From NCBI GenBank assembly GCA_019188255.1, contig JAETXT010000007.1, positions 4,960,001 through 5,024,000 of the forward strand: DNA of 64,000 nucleotides. Direction: 5' to 3'. The notes beneath the pieces are model-generated. The model was not told where the DNA came from. It saw nothing but the letters and a program-made list of their open reading frames with translations, and did not search any database. How positions within the stretch are numbered: position 1 is the first letter of the stretch; each line of letters begins with the position of its first letter. This document shows positions 1-11,335 of the stretch, in pieces. Source of the DNA: Verticillium longisporum (lineage: Eukaryota; Ascomycota; Sordariomycetes; Glomerellales; Plectosphaerellaceae). The position numbers and the translations under genes are program-made.

Positions 1-646
1 GGAGGTCGCGATGGCTTCGGATCCACTTGGAGTAGTAGGGGTACATGACGGCTTCGGAGGTCGGACGGACGGCCACGGGAACCTCGAGGTCCTTGTCGCC
101 ACTGTATAAAGAAACGTCAGCAGAGTGTGGGGATTGCGCCGATGGGAAGATTTCTTACGCCTTGGTGACCCAGGCCAGCTCAGGGGCGAATCCCTCGACG
201 TGGTCCTTCTCCTTCTCCAGCGACTTGGACGACAGGAAGATGGGGAAGCTCGTCTCCTCGACACCCATTAGCTCGATCTTGTCGGAGAACCACTTGCGAA
301 TGGCGCTCCAGATGTACATGGAGGCGGGGCGCAAGATGAAAAAGCCGGCAATCTCGTTGTAGTACTCGACCATCTCGGCCTTGAGGACGACCTCCTGGTA
401 CCAGGCAGAGAAGTCCTCGTTCTTGGAGACGGTTATGCCGATGATGTCGTCCGTCTTCTTGCCACCAACGACGGGGAGGGAGGCCTGCTTGGCAGCCTTT
501 GCAGCCTTATCGGCAGCCATTTTGGCTTGCTTCTCAGCCTTCTTAAGGGCGCTCTTGGAGGGACCGGCAGGGGCGGCGGGCTGGCCCCCCTGGGCGGCCT
601 GAGCCTGAGCCTGCTGCTCCTGGGGCTTCTGCTCGGAATCGGCCAT
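1..646 (-). CDS. Cytoplasmic prolyl-tRNA synthetase, 5' part (runs off the left edge)
   Basis: Class II aminoacyl-tRNA synthetase that charges tRNA-Pro in the cytosol. Exons seen: 646..159 and 101..1 (the latter continues beyond the window); the 57-nt intron 158..102 starts GTAAG and ends CAG and restores the frame. The protein starts with a Lys/Ala/Gln-rich low-complexity linker (about residues 1-55), then enters the eukaryote/archaeal-type ProRS core: DDIIGI, the AEMVEYY region, the GFFILRP segment, the VEETSFPIF region and, after the intron, the [18 protein letters not shown] segment, which is class II motif 2 with its conserved Arg and the Thr-Ser-Glu prolyl-adenylate pocket. An in-frame ATG upstream at 757 lies in leader-like sequence; the start at 646 (MADSEQ) is preferred because the Lys/Gln-rich N-terminus follows it directly. 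The catalytic remainder, including motif 3, is outside the window. Divergent from CCT1. Confidence 0.93.
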
Positions 647-1321
647 TGCAATCAATGATGGATACGATGGTCGAGTGCTGTCGTTGGAAGAGATAAGAAT
701 GGAGAGAGGCGGCAAGAGAAGGGACGCCCAAGGGAGGACTGAGTCACCGGTATACACACGCGATGGGGGAGAAGGGGAAGGATTTGGGCAGCGGGAGGTT
801 TACTACGATGTGCCTGGCCCCTCCTCCACCGTCCGAGAAGGTCCCTCAATAAAAGTTGCCCCGCACCAGAAACAGAAACACGGCAGGAGCCACCGCACGA
901 AAAAGGGCCTGGCCCAAATGATCAGGGCCCCTGGACGCGCCTGCCCGCCAGCTGCCCGCTCAAGGCTGTGCGTCGCATTGAGGGGTACTGTGGCTTGAAC
1001 CTTTTTCGCCCAATCAGCTGTGCCCAATGGGAAGGCGGTGAGAACCAAGCATCAGCCACAGCCCGCCGGCATCAGGAAGAACTGCCCAACCGAAAAAGTT
1101 GCTGCTGCCAGGCGGCACACAGTCAGTAGCGGCACCAGGAGCTTCCATCGCCGTCCAGGCACAGAGAGAGAATCGACCTTGAACCAGGAGATCCCACCAC
1201 CTCCCCCCCCCTTTCAGCATAGCACCGGGCATCACGAAAATCCGAGCTTGCTTCCCCACGACAACCGACGTCGGCAGCCCCTTTCATCACCCATTATCGG
1301 ATTTCCTGCACACCTTGAACG
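647..1321. promoter_or_regulatory. Divergent intergenic region between prolyl-tRNA synthetase and CCT1
   Basis: About 675 bp separate the two start codons, so it must hold both promoters. I see no convincing TATA box. The part next to CCT1 is C/T-rich (runs of C around 1198-1211), as is common in fungal leaders. No further gene is supported here. Confidence 0.6.
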
Positions 1322-3168
1322 ATGGCGTCCATGTTCGAGCAGTCCGGGAGCGGTACCCTGTTCCTCGGCGGCCAGAAGATCTCTGGCAGTGATATCAGAG
1401 ACCAGAACGGTAGGCTCGCAACTTGCATCTGCATGGTGCCTCTCTCTTTTTCTTTTTGCTGACGATTCTCCTTTCAGTCCTCGCGACCCAGGCCATTGCG
1501 AATGTCGTCAAGAGCTCCTTCGGCCCCAGCGGCCTCGACAAGATGATGGTCGACGACATTGGTGTATGCCTTCCCCTGGCTCGCTGCTGACCAACCCCCC
1601 TCCCCTGGACCTTGAGCTGAGCTGACCCGTTCTTCCAGGACGTCACCGTCACCAACGACGGCGCGACTATTCTCAGCCTCCTCGACGTCGAGCACCCTGC
1701 TGGCAAGATCCTCGTCGACCTGGCGCAACAACAAGACAAGGAGGTCGGCGATGGAACCACGTCGGTCGTGCTCATCGCGTCTGAGCTGCTGCGGAGGGGC
1801 AACGAGCTCATGAACAACAAGATTCACCCGACCACCATTATTACTGGATACAGGCTCGCCCTGCGTGAGGCTGTCAAGTACATGAACGAGAACATTAGCA
1901 CCAAGGTGGAGAACATCGGCCGCGACTCCCTCATCAACATCGCCAAGACGTCCATGTCCAGCAAGATCATCGGCGCCGATTCCGACTTCTTCGCCAACAT
2001 GGTCGTTGACGCCATGCAGTCCGTCAAGACGACCAACAACCGCAACGAGAGCAAGTACCCCGTCAAGGCTGTCAACATCCTCAAGGCCCACGGCAAGGGT
2101 GTTCTCGAGTCGGTCCTCATCAAGGGCTACGCCCTCAACTGCACAGTCGCCTCCCAGGCCATGCCCACCAGAATACAAGATGCTAAGATTGCCGTTCTCG
2201 ACATGAACCTCCAGAAGGAGCGCATGAAGCTCGGCGTCCAGATCACCGTCGACGACCCCCAGCAGCTCGAGCAGATCCGCGCGCGTGAGGCTGGCATGGT
2301 TATCGACAGGGTGGAGATGATTCTGAAGGCCGGCGCCAATGTCATTCTGACTACCAAGGGTATCGACGACCTCGTGCTGAAGATGTTTGTCGAACGTGGC
2401 GCCATGGGTGTGAGGCGGTGTAAGAAGGAGGACCTGCGACGTATCGCCAAGGCGACCAATGCCACCCTTCTCAGCACTCTCTCCGATCTCAACGGCGACG
2501 AGAAGTTCGACCCCGCATACCTCGGCCACGCCGAGGAGGTTGTTCAGGAGCGCATTTCCGACGATGAGTGCATCCTCGTCAAGGGTACCAAGTCGCTGTC
2601 CTCGGCATCCATCATTCTGCGCGGTCCCAACGATTTCTCGCTCGACGAGATGGAGCGCTCTGTGCACGACTCTCTGTGCGCCGTCAAGAGGACACTGGAG
2701 AGCGGCACGATTGTGCCCGGCGGTGGTGCTGTGGAGACGGCGCTTCACATTTACCTCGAGGAGTTTGCCGGCACAGTAGGTTCGCGTGAGCAGCTGGCGA
2801 TCGGCGAGTTTGCACAGTCGCTGCTTGTGATTCCCAAGACGCTGGCGGTCAACGCCGCCAAGGATGCGTCGGAGCTCGTGGCACAACTGCGTTCGAGGCA
2901 CGCGCTCTCACAGCGCATCCAGGAGGGCGAGGGCAACGAGGACGAGAAGTCGGTGGCGCGGAAGAAGGCCTACAAGAACTACGGCCTCGACCTGACCCGC
3001 GGTAAGGTCATTGACGAGATCAAGGCCGGCGTGCTGGAGCCGACGATCAGCAAGACGAGGCAGCTCAAGAGTGCCGTTGAGGCGTGCATCAGCATTATGC
3101 GCATCGACACGCTCATCAAGCTGGATCCCGAGCAGCGCGGCGAGGAGGACGACGGCCACGGCCACTAA
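1322..3168 (+). CDS. CCT1: T-complex protein 1 subunit alpha (CCT1, TRiC chaperonin)
   Basis: Alpha subunit of the cytosolic TRiC/CCT chaperonin that folds actin, tubulin and WD-repeat proteins using ATP. Exons 1322..1409, 1478..1563 and 1639..3168 give 567 residues, the usual length. The first exon ends in SGSDIRDQN, the second carries the KSSFGPSGLDKM nucleotide-pocket strand and the third starts at DVTVTNDGATIL (about 59-70), followed by the GDGTTS phosphate-binding motif at 95-100. GGGAVE lies in the later equatorial half, and the tail ends in an acidic/His stretch (EEDDGHGH). The alpha identity rests on the LDVEHPAGKILV and NKIHPTTIITG segments, which match CCT1 rather than other subunits. 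Both introns have standard GT/AG borders (68 and 75 nt). Start chosen because MASMFEQSGSGTLFLGG is the typical CCT1 N-terminus. Confidence 0.97.
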
Positions 3169-3520
3169 AGGAGGAGAGCGCGCCGCTGCGGTCCGAGGGC
3201 TCACAAAGACGAGATGACGAACCGAGACGAGAACGCTACGAGGATGGAAATGGGGTGCACGTGTAGGAACACCTAGAGCTGATTCATAGACGGACCAACT
3301 TCGCAATGATACCTTGGTATGCCTGCTCATTGCTTCTTTCTCTCCTCTCTCTCTCTTATTTCCCAACCTGTTGCCGTTGCGAAAACTCCCCCGCTCATCT
3401 GTATGTGTGCACGCGACACTCATGCATGCTTCAGCTGTTTCCTACTGATTTCTAGATGTCGCGATGTTGCCATCTACTGCAAGCTATCCTCCTTTACGCC
3501 CCAAACCAACGGCAAACGCA
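3169..3520. other. Convergent 3' intergenic region between CCT1 and the LYC1-like gene
   Basis: About 350 bp between two converging stop codons. It is T/C-rich in its second half and presumably contains the 3' UTRs and polyadenylation signals of both genes. I see no gene or repeat in it. Confidence 0.6.
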
Positions 3521-4725
3521 CTAACACCAACCAAACTTCTCGTTGGCAACCCAATCAACCTCGCCATGACCATACCACATGAGACACGCGATGCTCGTGT
3601 CCTGCCTGTCGACAAACTCATGTGGCAACCCCGCCCTGTCAATGGCAGCCCGCAGCTTCGCCGTCGGGTTCCACAGCTCGACATTGTTCACCTTCCACGC
3701 AGCGGCCTCTTCCCGCGCGAGCCCGATGATGGCGCTCATGGCCTCGGCGAGGTACGCCTCATCGGCCGCGTCCTCGTCCTCGATGGAGACGCGCAGAATG
3801 TGGAACGTGTTGCCCTCGGGCTTCTTGAGGCCGCCGTAGTAGCCGCGCGTCCAGACGGCCCAGACGCGGTTCCCCGGCGCGCCGAAGACGGCGCCGCGGA
3901 TGGTCGGCGTCTTGCCGAAGATGTGCGTCGTCATAAAGTCCTCGCGCATCAGGTGCCAGAGCGTGGCGTCGAGGTCCGGGACCAGGGCGACGCGCGTGCG
4001 GCTGTCGGAGGTGGGACGCGCCAGCTGCGCGCGCAGCAGCTGCTCGTCGAGGGAGCAGAGCACGGCGAGCTCGTGGTAGCCAATGTGGGTCAGGTTGGCG
4101 GACGGCGACGGCTTCGTCTCGGTGTCTGGAGAAGCCGACGCGGCTGGCGGGAAGGACAGGTGGGCCGACTCGTAGGCGGGCCAGCCGCTCTTGGCGTAAA
4201 AGGTCTTGCCAATGTCGGAGAAGAGGATGGAGAAGGCGACCTCGCGGTCGCTGTCGGCGGCGCCACCGGGCTGCCGCGGCCGGAGGCGGCCGAGGGTGAC
4301 GGGGGCGCGGTGGCGAGGGCGCGGCCCTGCCAGGTGGCGAGGTGGGGGCCCAGCAGCTTCATCATCTTGGAGGCGTAGCCGTGGCCGCGGTAGCGGGGCT
4401 CGGTGAAGACGGAGGCGATGCCGTGGGTGACGCCCTCGCGGACGGTGCCGTCGGGGCTCGCGACGAGGCAGCGCTTGCGGATGGACTCGCAGGATGAGAG
4501 CACGGGGCGGGCGCCGGGGGCGGCCGAGGGGTCTGTGAGGATCCAGTGCGTGATGCCGCCGTTGCGCGACTGCGGCACCGTCGTCAGGAAGTGCTCGCGG
4601 CGGTGGTAGACGTCTAGGTCGAGGGCGGCGCCCCAGTGGGGGTGCGTGGCCGTCCACGTCGCCGTGCGCTCGTCCGGCGTGGGAATGGCGAGGGCCAGCT
4701 CGGGGGCCTCTGCGTGAGAACCCAT
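3521..4725 (-). CDS. LYC1: LYC1-like GNAT acetyltransferase (lysine N-acetyltransferase family)
   Basis: Resembles the fungal LYC1 family, GNAT-fold enzymes that acetylate lysine in lysine catabolism. The coding potential lies in two frames. The N-terminal part (start 4725, MGSHAEAPELAL) holds GNAT motif A at residues 111-122 (RYRGHGYASKMM), the acetyl-CoA pyrophosphate loop. The C-terminal part resumes with VAFSILFSDIGKTFYAKSGW and continues to the stop at 3521 with the family's WGAV-like middle (IRGAVFGAPGNRVWAVW) and a C-terminus ending FGWC. The frames join if 4300..4251 (50 nt, GTCACC...GACAG) is an intron, giving exons 4725..4301 and 4250..3521 and 384 residues. That intron is very GC-rich with no clear branch site, so a real or sequencing frameshift near 4250-4300 is an alternative. 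Family assignment is fairly sure, exon structure is not. Confidence 0.75.
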
Positions 4726-6387
4726 GTTGTATCAATACTGCTTTTTCTTGTAAGACTATGGGCGGTTGGGGGGTTGAAGTGGTCACTTTGGGTGATGATG
4801 AGGCTGAGTGCTGAGGCTCTCGGCTTTCTGGTGATGGAACCCTTTTAGGCGAATGAGACGGAGGTGGGCGGGCGAGCGAGCGAGCCAAGCGAAGTCTGGG
4901 GTAAATGGGGCTTATTATAAGCGCCAGACGAGTCAATGAACGAAACCCCCCAGGTTCCATTTCCTTTCTTCCTTTCGTCGTCTTCTCCTGTTCCCCATTT
5001 TCCACGCCCTACGCCACGCCCTCCAGCTCAAGACTGGCGAGAATGGCGAGAGACGACCCCACCACCCCCCTCAACACTGACCTGCCTTATCCTCGTGCCA
5101 GTTATGCGTTGTGTCAGTGCTTGTTTCTCTGGCGGGTGGTCCCTTGCACCCCAGGTTTCGACAGAGCCCGTCTCGCTTCCGCTTCCTCTGCGACCACGCC
5201 CCCTCCCTCTCCCTGGGCTTTTTTGTGTTTTTTGACGTCTCACCAGGGCAGGTCAGCAGGCCGCTCTGGAGCCGCGCCGTGCCATGTACTTTTACGTCAT
5301 TGGATCGAGGGGCCATGTCGTGTCTCTGGCGCGCGACAGGCCAAGAGTCGGCACCAAGACGCCAGGCCGGTCGCCGCTTGTTAGGTAATTAGTTGGATGA
5401 CCCGGATGAAAGAATCAGCCAACATGCTGCAGAGAGTGGTAAGGGCACAGGGAGCAGCTAGCAGGGCCGCCTGTCACGGGTGCGCCGGCGGCGTTTCCCC
5501 CTCATGCTCGTGCGGGCGCGGGGTCGTATCGGCGCCGGCTGAGCCGACGGTAGGCGGGGGTTCGGCCGGCGCCATCCGTTTGTGTGAGGGATGCGGCGTG
5601 TCTGACACTTGGCCTTGCAGAACCTCGAGCAGGTCAGTGAGAGGTCGTGCGTGGATGTCATGTCATTCGTCGATAGCTTGGAGGATGTGCTACCAGTGTT
5701 GGAAGCCCAGAGGCTGGACGAGCAGTGTGACGTTGTTGTGTCTCCCGATATGCTTTCTCTTATCTGCAGACGCTGTGAGACCTGATGGCCATGAGCCATG
5801 CATCACGATGATTGCGTTTGATTCGTCTGATACCATGCACACGTCAGATAGGGTAGTTGTGTACGTTTGAGCATGCATTTCTGTTAGATCTGCCAGTAGT
5901 TTTGCCAAGAAATCTTCAGAGATTTGATCCTCTGAGACCCGGGCTCAGCCTCATTCTCTGCCCATGATCGATCTGCCCATGATATCACCCGCGTCCACCT
6001 GCCGCCGTCATTCCTCATCATGCTTCAACCCCAGATGGATGCCGTCCTCGACAGCTACTCGCGAGAGGGACTCGGCAGAAACACCTTGTCCGTGCTCCCC
6101 TGCTCGTCAGCATCCCGATACCCCGATGGCGGCTCCATCCCGCCGGCCTCCGCATCGACGCCGTGTCAGGATGGAACGACAACGCGCACCGGCGGTTCGT
6201 TCGTGTCGGCATCGTGGAAGTACCGAATCGCGTCCCCGCTGGCCGTCGTCATTCTGAGCCGGTACACCTCGTTCGCGGCTCGTCCCGCGAGGACGATGCG
6301 CGCCACGCTGGAAAGGTCAGCTTTCCGTACGTCCAAATCTTTCCGTACGTCCCAAAAAAAAAAAAAAAAAAAAAAAACAGAAAAACC
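4726..6387. other. Non-coding interval with a coding-like relic and a 24-nt poly(A) tract
   Basis: The 1.66 kb between the LYC1-like gene and the next gene holds no convincing gene. The first part is the C/T-rich leader side of the LYC1-like promoter. From about 5980 to 6330 the plus strand becomes GC-rich and coding-like, but no single frame stays open and no family is recognisable. It is followed by a near-duplicate of TTTCCGTACGTCC (about 6322-6352) and by an uninterrupted A tract at 6354-6377. This could be a decayed or retroposed gene piece. Confidence 0.4.
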
Positions 6388-6984
6388 TCAAAATAGTACA
6401 GTTGCATCATGCATTTTCGACCGGCTGCTACCGCAACAGGGAACGAGGAAGCACACGTACATGGCAATCCCCATGCACAAAACAGGCCACCCCCAGCCCC
6501 CGCGGCCGAACCAGTTGGGCGCCCAGTACCCGCCGAGCATGATGTACAGGTACAGCGCCAGCAGGACGGCGTGCAGCACGACGAGGGAGGCCTCGGCGCC
6601 GGCCGTGACGGCGGGCCGCATGCCGCGCCGCGCGCGGAAGTGGCGCTGCACCACGGCCCACTCGGCCAGGTCGTACGCCAGCGCCGCGACGTGCGCCGGC
6701 AGCCCGAAGCGCAGGGGCGCGCGCGTGCCTTCGCCGTGCGTCGCGGCGGCGATGGGGATGCCGGCGGCGGCGGTCATGGTTGCGGCGCAGCGGAGCGTGA
6801 GCTTGGTCCAGTGCCAGGCTGGGCTCCAGGGGGTGAGGCGGCGGCGGCGGAACTGGGGCGGTGCCGTTTCGGGGGCGGTGTCGTGGTCCGGGTCGTGGTC
6901 GGGGTCGACTGGCGTGGTGGAGGGCCATGGCGCCGCCGGTTGCTTGCTGGACGAGGCCTTGGTCGTGTCGCCGAAGGATTGCAT
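6388..6984 (-). CDS. Predicted multi-pass membrane protein, unknown function
   Basis: Single-exon frame of 198 residues starting MQSFGDTTKASSS (6984) and ending TGA at 6388. I do not recognise a family. Residues 1-50 are hydrophilic and rich in Pro, Asp and Ser, which suits a cytosolic N-terminus. After an Arg cluster (FRRRRLTPW) come about four hydrophobic segments: around TLRCAATMTAAAGIPIAAA, ALAYDLAEWAVV, ASLVVLHAVLLALYLYIML and WGWPVLCMGIAMYVCFLVP. The aromatic/Gly loop GGYWAPNWFGRGGWGW lies between the last two. The layout is like the small MARVEL-type four-helix proteins of fungi, but I cannot show that relationship. Third-position GC matches the neighbours, which supports coding. An upstream in-frame ATG at 7071 lies in leader-like sequence. 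A 24-nt T tract on this strand begins about 10 bp past the stop. Confidence 0.5.
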   Translation of the reverse strand: MQSFGDTTKASSSKQPAAPWPSTTPVDPDHDPDHDTAPETAPPQFRRRRLTPWSPAWHWTKLTLRCAATMTAAAGIPIAAATHGEGTRAPLRFGLPAHVAALAYDLAEWAVVQRHFRARRGMRPAVTAGAEASLVVLHAVLLALYLYIMLGGYWAPNWFGRGGWGWPVLCMGIAMYVCFLVPCCGSSRSKMHDATVLF

Positions 6985-9106
6985 TTTGGACGTTGGTGGA
7001 GAGAGAGAGGGAGAGAATACACAGAATCTGAAGTGGCGGCTTGACTTGCTGTGAGGATTGGTTTCTATCAAAGAGGATGGATGATTGCGATGAGAAGCGG
7101 ATTGGTAGTGGCAGCGTCATGTTGGACTTGTATGGCGGAGAATCTCCGAGAGTCCGGAAGGATTTGTTCCCAATGAAGCATGTTGGCGATGAAGACAAGA
7201 ACGCTCTCTCTCAGGAACGTATGTTGAAAGTCGGCAAACCCTGTTTCGACCGCAAGCCCGCAAGCCCGAGACGCCAGCGAGGAACATGTCAAGCGTATTT
7301 GGTGCTCATTGGATCCTATCTCGCTGCCTATGCCTCTGTGTCCCGGGGTGAGCCTCACGGCCAATCCTCACGGCGCAAATGCTGATGCCTGGTCGCGATT
7401 GATCTCCGTGCGGCTGCAGCTTCAGGGGTCGGGGTGGGCGGAATCCTTCTCGCCAAGACGAGCTGTGGAGGATGGGCCTGGACCCTGCCCTCGTGAAGCG
7501 GCAACTACGGGAGAGCCAAGCTTAATTCATGGCTGAAGGGTTGGTCGGCAGGTTGCTGTGTAGGATGGAGCCATGTCGGAGTTTCGGAGTCACAAATGGC
7601 TTGTACTGGCGACAGAACAACCTGTCAGACATGGTCTGATGATGAGAAGTACGAGTGTTTGGCAAGGCAACTGGTCAACGTCTGTCAAACCAAAGTCGAC
7701 GACATGATCTGGTTCTCCTCTGCTTGTTTTGTGGGCTAGAAATTGCAGGAAAGGAAGTCCATTTTCCGGAGCATTGTACGTCTACAAATGATCCAGACCA
7801 TGGTTTGTTCGATGTGGATGCAGACGAGACTGCGCTTGTCGGAAAGCATTTCGATACTTTCCCTAAAATTTCGCCATCAGTTGCGAGTTCCAGTGCCAAT
7901 CAGTATAGCAGGTAAAGAATCTGGAAGATCCATCGCTACCCCCAAAGGCATATGCAGATTGACGAACCTGGCGGAAGACTCCCAGGGTACGCGATGCTCT
8001 CCAAGGAATCAGAACTTCACAGATCCGGTAATATAACCTGACTTTGAAGGAGAAAAATTAGAGCTCAAGGGGGAGTCTCTTCAATGTCAGGCACCCCGTG
8101 AAGTAGATCAGCCAAGTATTGCCAGGCCTGCAGTGCACATGTCCCCGGGTTGCCATCTAGGAGAACTGCCCTTTCAGTTGGCCGGCCGAACTCGGTTTCT
8201 GAAACTCTTTGCGTAGTATGGTGGGTACAGCATGAGCTTTCGCAGTCGCAGTCGATACATTGATTGTCCATGGTGACTTGACAATTCAATTGTTGTTGTC
8301 TTCCAGAGATGTTGTCTTTAGGATGTGTCAAGCAAATGGTTGAGAACTCTCAAGCGAGAACAGCCAACTGCCATCCCTAGAGCAGCGGGTTTGATGATGA
8401 GGATAGCAGGAGCCCAGGCAGCCGGGCCATCAGGCTTTCAAGAATCATCCAATGCAATGAAATACTTGACTGAGGTTAGACATGGCATAGTGACTTGGGT
8501 CTTGTGCTCAGTATGCTCCAAGTACCGGCACTGAGGCGCGCGGCGACCTTTGCCATTTGGAGGAGGCTCTGGGCTCAGCCCATGCCAGTATTGGCTATCT
8601 GGTCATGCTACGAAAATCTCAGTCGGAGTATCAAGGGCGGTCTAATACATGATGTTATTTACAAGACAGCGTGCTATGTCCGTTCTGCAGCAGATGGCAT
8701 ATCTCATATACTTATGAGCAAAGAACGATGTACAACTGGTAGACGAGATTCCTTGCCGTGAATTGTATCAAGATATAGGCGATGATTATAGGAGCATGAT
8801 TGATTTTCACTCCCACAAAAATCTCATCAAGAGGCACATAGCTGAAATTCAATTGCATGTATGAGGAGAGAATTCGAATACGCCTCATTTGCATCACATA
8901 CTCGTGTCTGACAAGAGCACCAAGACAGCTTTCAGAGGCATCCCGCAAATGGCATTGCCCAGTTCGCAAGCGAATAACCAAAATCATGTAGGACGCGACA
9001 TCAGGAACCATGTTGATTGAGCATATATACGTGCAATACAGCAGAGCGAGCCTCGATGGACGAACCGAACGGCAGCCACGCTATCGTACACCCAACCTGC
9101 AGCAGC
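6985..9106. other. 2.1-kb intergenic region, nothing recognisable
   Basis: Only short open frames (below about 115 codons) occur on either strand, none with recognisable similarity or with codon use like the flanking genes. The first few hundred bases are the promoter side of the small membrane protein. I see no tRNA, long repeat or transposon ends. Confidence 0.5.
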
Positions 9107-10650
9107 TTACGCGACGGACAGGACGTACTGCAGACCAGCCCACTGCTCCTCGACGTTGGGACGGATCTGCTCGAGCGGCAGGACAAAGCCGCCGGCGCCG
9201 GCGGAGGCGGGCCTCAGCTCAATGGTCCAGGCAAACTCGGCCTCGACGGCGCCGGCGTGGAAGTCGGGGGCGCTGCCGGTGGTGGCGTAGAGCTCGCGGC
9301 AGCTGGGGCCGTAGACGTACTTGGAGCCGTTGACGGCGAAGACGGCGTCGGCGTAGCACTTGGCGACGTGGACCTGGCGGTCAAAGTTGGGGGGCACGAC
9401 GGAGCAGTCGTAGCCGTAGGGCTGCAGGGCGTACTGGCCGTAGGAGTGGAAGTCGATGAAGAGCTTGACGCCGTGCTTGGCCTTGACCGTCTCGGTCCAG
9501 GCGACGAGCGAGGCAATCTCGGGCGTGTCAGCGGCGGCGAGGCCGCGGTAGGTCTCGCCGCAGGGGTTGTCCGAGGCGCCGCCTGGGTAGTGCCAGCCAA
9601 AGGGCCAGTTGCGGTTGCCGTCGGTGCCGACGCACGTCGTGTTGGCACGGGGCTGGCGGTTCTTGCGCCAGAGGCGAGTTGACGTCTGGGTGAAGACGAA
9701 ACCTGGAGGTTGGGTCAGTGGGGTTGGAACGTTGCAGAGCGAGCATGCTCAGAGACGCACCGTCGGGGTTCACAAAGGGAATGACGTAGTAGTCAAACTT
9801 GTCGACGAGGGCCTGGGTGCCCTTGTCGCCCTCGAGGTAGCCCGAGATGAGCTTGTAAGCGAGGTACTCGGTCGTCTGCGGCCGTTATTAGCCTTGGGGT
9901 CCGATGGACGCCGCCGTCGACTCGTCGTTTTCGCTCGAAACAGGGTTCTGCCACGTACCAAAGCAGACACCCACTCGCGTGCGTGGACGGTCGAGTGCCA
10001 CGACACGGCAGGGTTCGCATCCTTGCCGTCCTTGCCCCAGAAGTGGATGCCGTAAATGTCACGGCCCTCGTACGACTTGCCGGCGACGAAAAGCTCCGAG
10101 TTGTTGGGGAACGAAGCGTGCAGGTCGTCGAAGAAGTCGCCGTGCTCGGCGTAGGGGTGGTACGAGTCCCACCAGGACAGGTCGGGCAGCGTAGAATCAT
10201 GGTTTTGCCCTGTGTGAAGAAAAGAGAGAGAGAGAGTTAGCAACAGCGGCAGCGCCAGCAATTCAAAGTTTCAACGGTGCGGACGAATGACGTGGGGGGG
10301 AGCCTTTGTCTCGGCCGGCCAACAGCTGAAAGAGGAGACGTACTCCGCTGGTAGACGTTGCCCTGGCTCTCAGCGGCAATGTCGGCGCCGAGATCCTCCT
10401 GGAGCAGCTCGCTCGCGAGACCGAGGGCCTTGAAGGCGTCGAGGTTCTCGGGGGCGATGGCGACGTCGAGGTGGCCGGGCGCGTGGTGGTCATCCTCGAC
10501 AATGGCATCGAGAGCCTCGAGCTGGGCCTGGACGGTGGCCGAGTCGCTGCCGGTAGCGACGCGGAAGACCTGATAGCCGTCGTAGGTGACAAACTCGGTG
10601 GCGGCGACGGCGGTGGCGAGGACCGCGAGGGTGGCAGTTCGGAACTTCAT
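9107..10650 (-). CDS. Secreted zinc carboxypeptidase, peptidase family M14A
   Basis: Secreted carboxypeptidase A-like exopeptidase. Exons 10650..10344, 10209..9959, 9875..9761 and 9702..9107 give 422 residues; all introns have GT/AG borders. Residues 1-17 form a signal peptide (MKFRTATLAVLATAVAA), about 18-100 the activation propeptide, and the catalytic domain starts near RQNHDSTLPDLSWW (about 103). Zinc ligands are His178 and Glu181 in HAREWV and His310 in IDFHSYG. Substrate residues Asn254-Arg255 lie in DGNRNW, and the general base is Glu386 in ELRP. The position equivalent to the substrate-capping tyrosine of carboxypeptidase A (three residues after Asp371) is alanine, within SAPDFHAGAV. 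Likely role: extracellular protein degradation in nutrition or host-tissue use. Start chosen because only this ATG gives a signal peptide. Confidence 0.95.
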
Positions 10651-11002
10651 GACGACGCAGTCGAGAAAGAGGCTCCAGGGAATACCAATTGAAGAGGAGG
10701 ACGAGGCTGCAAGAAGACGGGTAGGCCGACCGCCAGTGTAGAAGGTCGTATTGCAAGAGTATTTATGCAGCACATGAGAGCATCGTCCATGACCAACGGT
10801 TTCCGGTTTCCGAGTTAGGAAGCTACCTATGCCATCTCCACGTGCGGCAAAGTGGTGTGCTGGCCCGGGGCCTTGGCGGAGGGACGATGGGTGCAACGCT
10901 CTGAAGCGGTCGAGTGTGAATGCAACATTGAGGTACGGCGAAGAGAGGGAGAGGCGCGCAAGGATTGGCTAGAGTTGCCCTGATGCCACGGCGGACTGAC
11001 GG

Positions 11003-11074
11003 GCTGACGAGCTGAGGAGCTGACGAGCTGAGGAGCTGAGGAGCTGAGGAGCTGACGAGCTGACGAGCTGACGA
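11003..11074. repeat. 8-bp minisatellite, nine copies
   Basis: Nine head-to-tail copies of GCTGASGA, with the variable S being C or G in the order C,G,C,G,G,G,C,C,C. Degenerate copies continue about 10 bp on the left. Non-coding, in the carboxypeptidase upstream region. Confidence 0.9.
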
Positions 11075-11335
11075 ACCGTGTATGGCCAAGTCGGCGCCCC
11101 AGAAGGACTGCAGCCGCGGCGCATGTCGCAATCCGCCCAGGCCGTCGGTCGATCGTTGCCAGAAGCCGTGGTTGGCGGGACCATGGCTCGACAGAAAACA
11201 GCATCGTGGACTGGCATCCCCAACAGGGCAGGTCGTAAGGAGGAACGGCGGATCGTCAGTCCACGGGGCGAGCACGCAAGAGCCGGCCCCGCCGTGCCGA
11301 AGCGACCCGCTTTTCTGCCGGTGCCTCCTGCCTCA

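Noticed and set aside
1474..2901. 475-codon minus-strand frame opposite CCT1
   Set aside because: Antisense shadow: strong third-position GC bias of CCT1 removes stops on the other strand; no recognisable protein.
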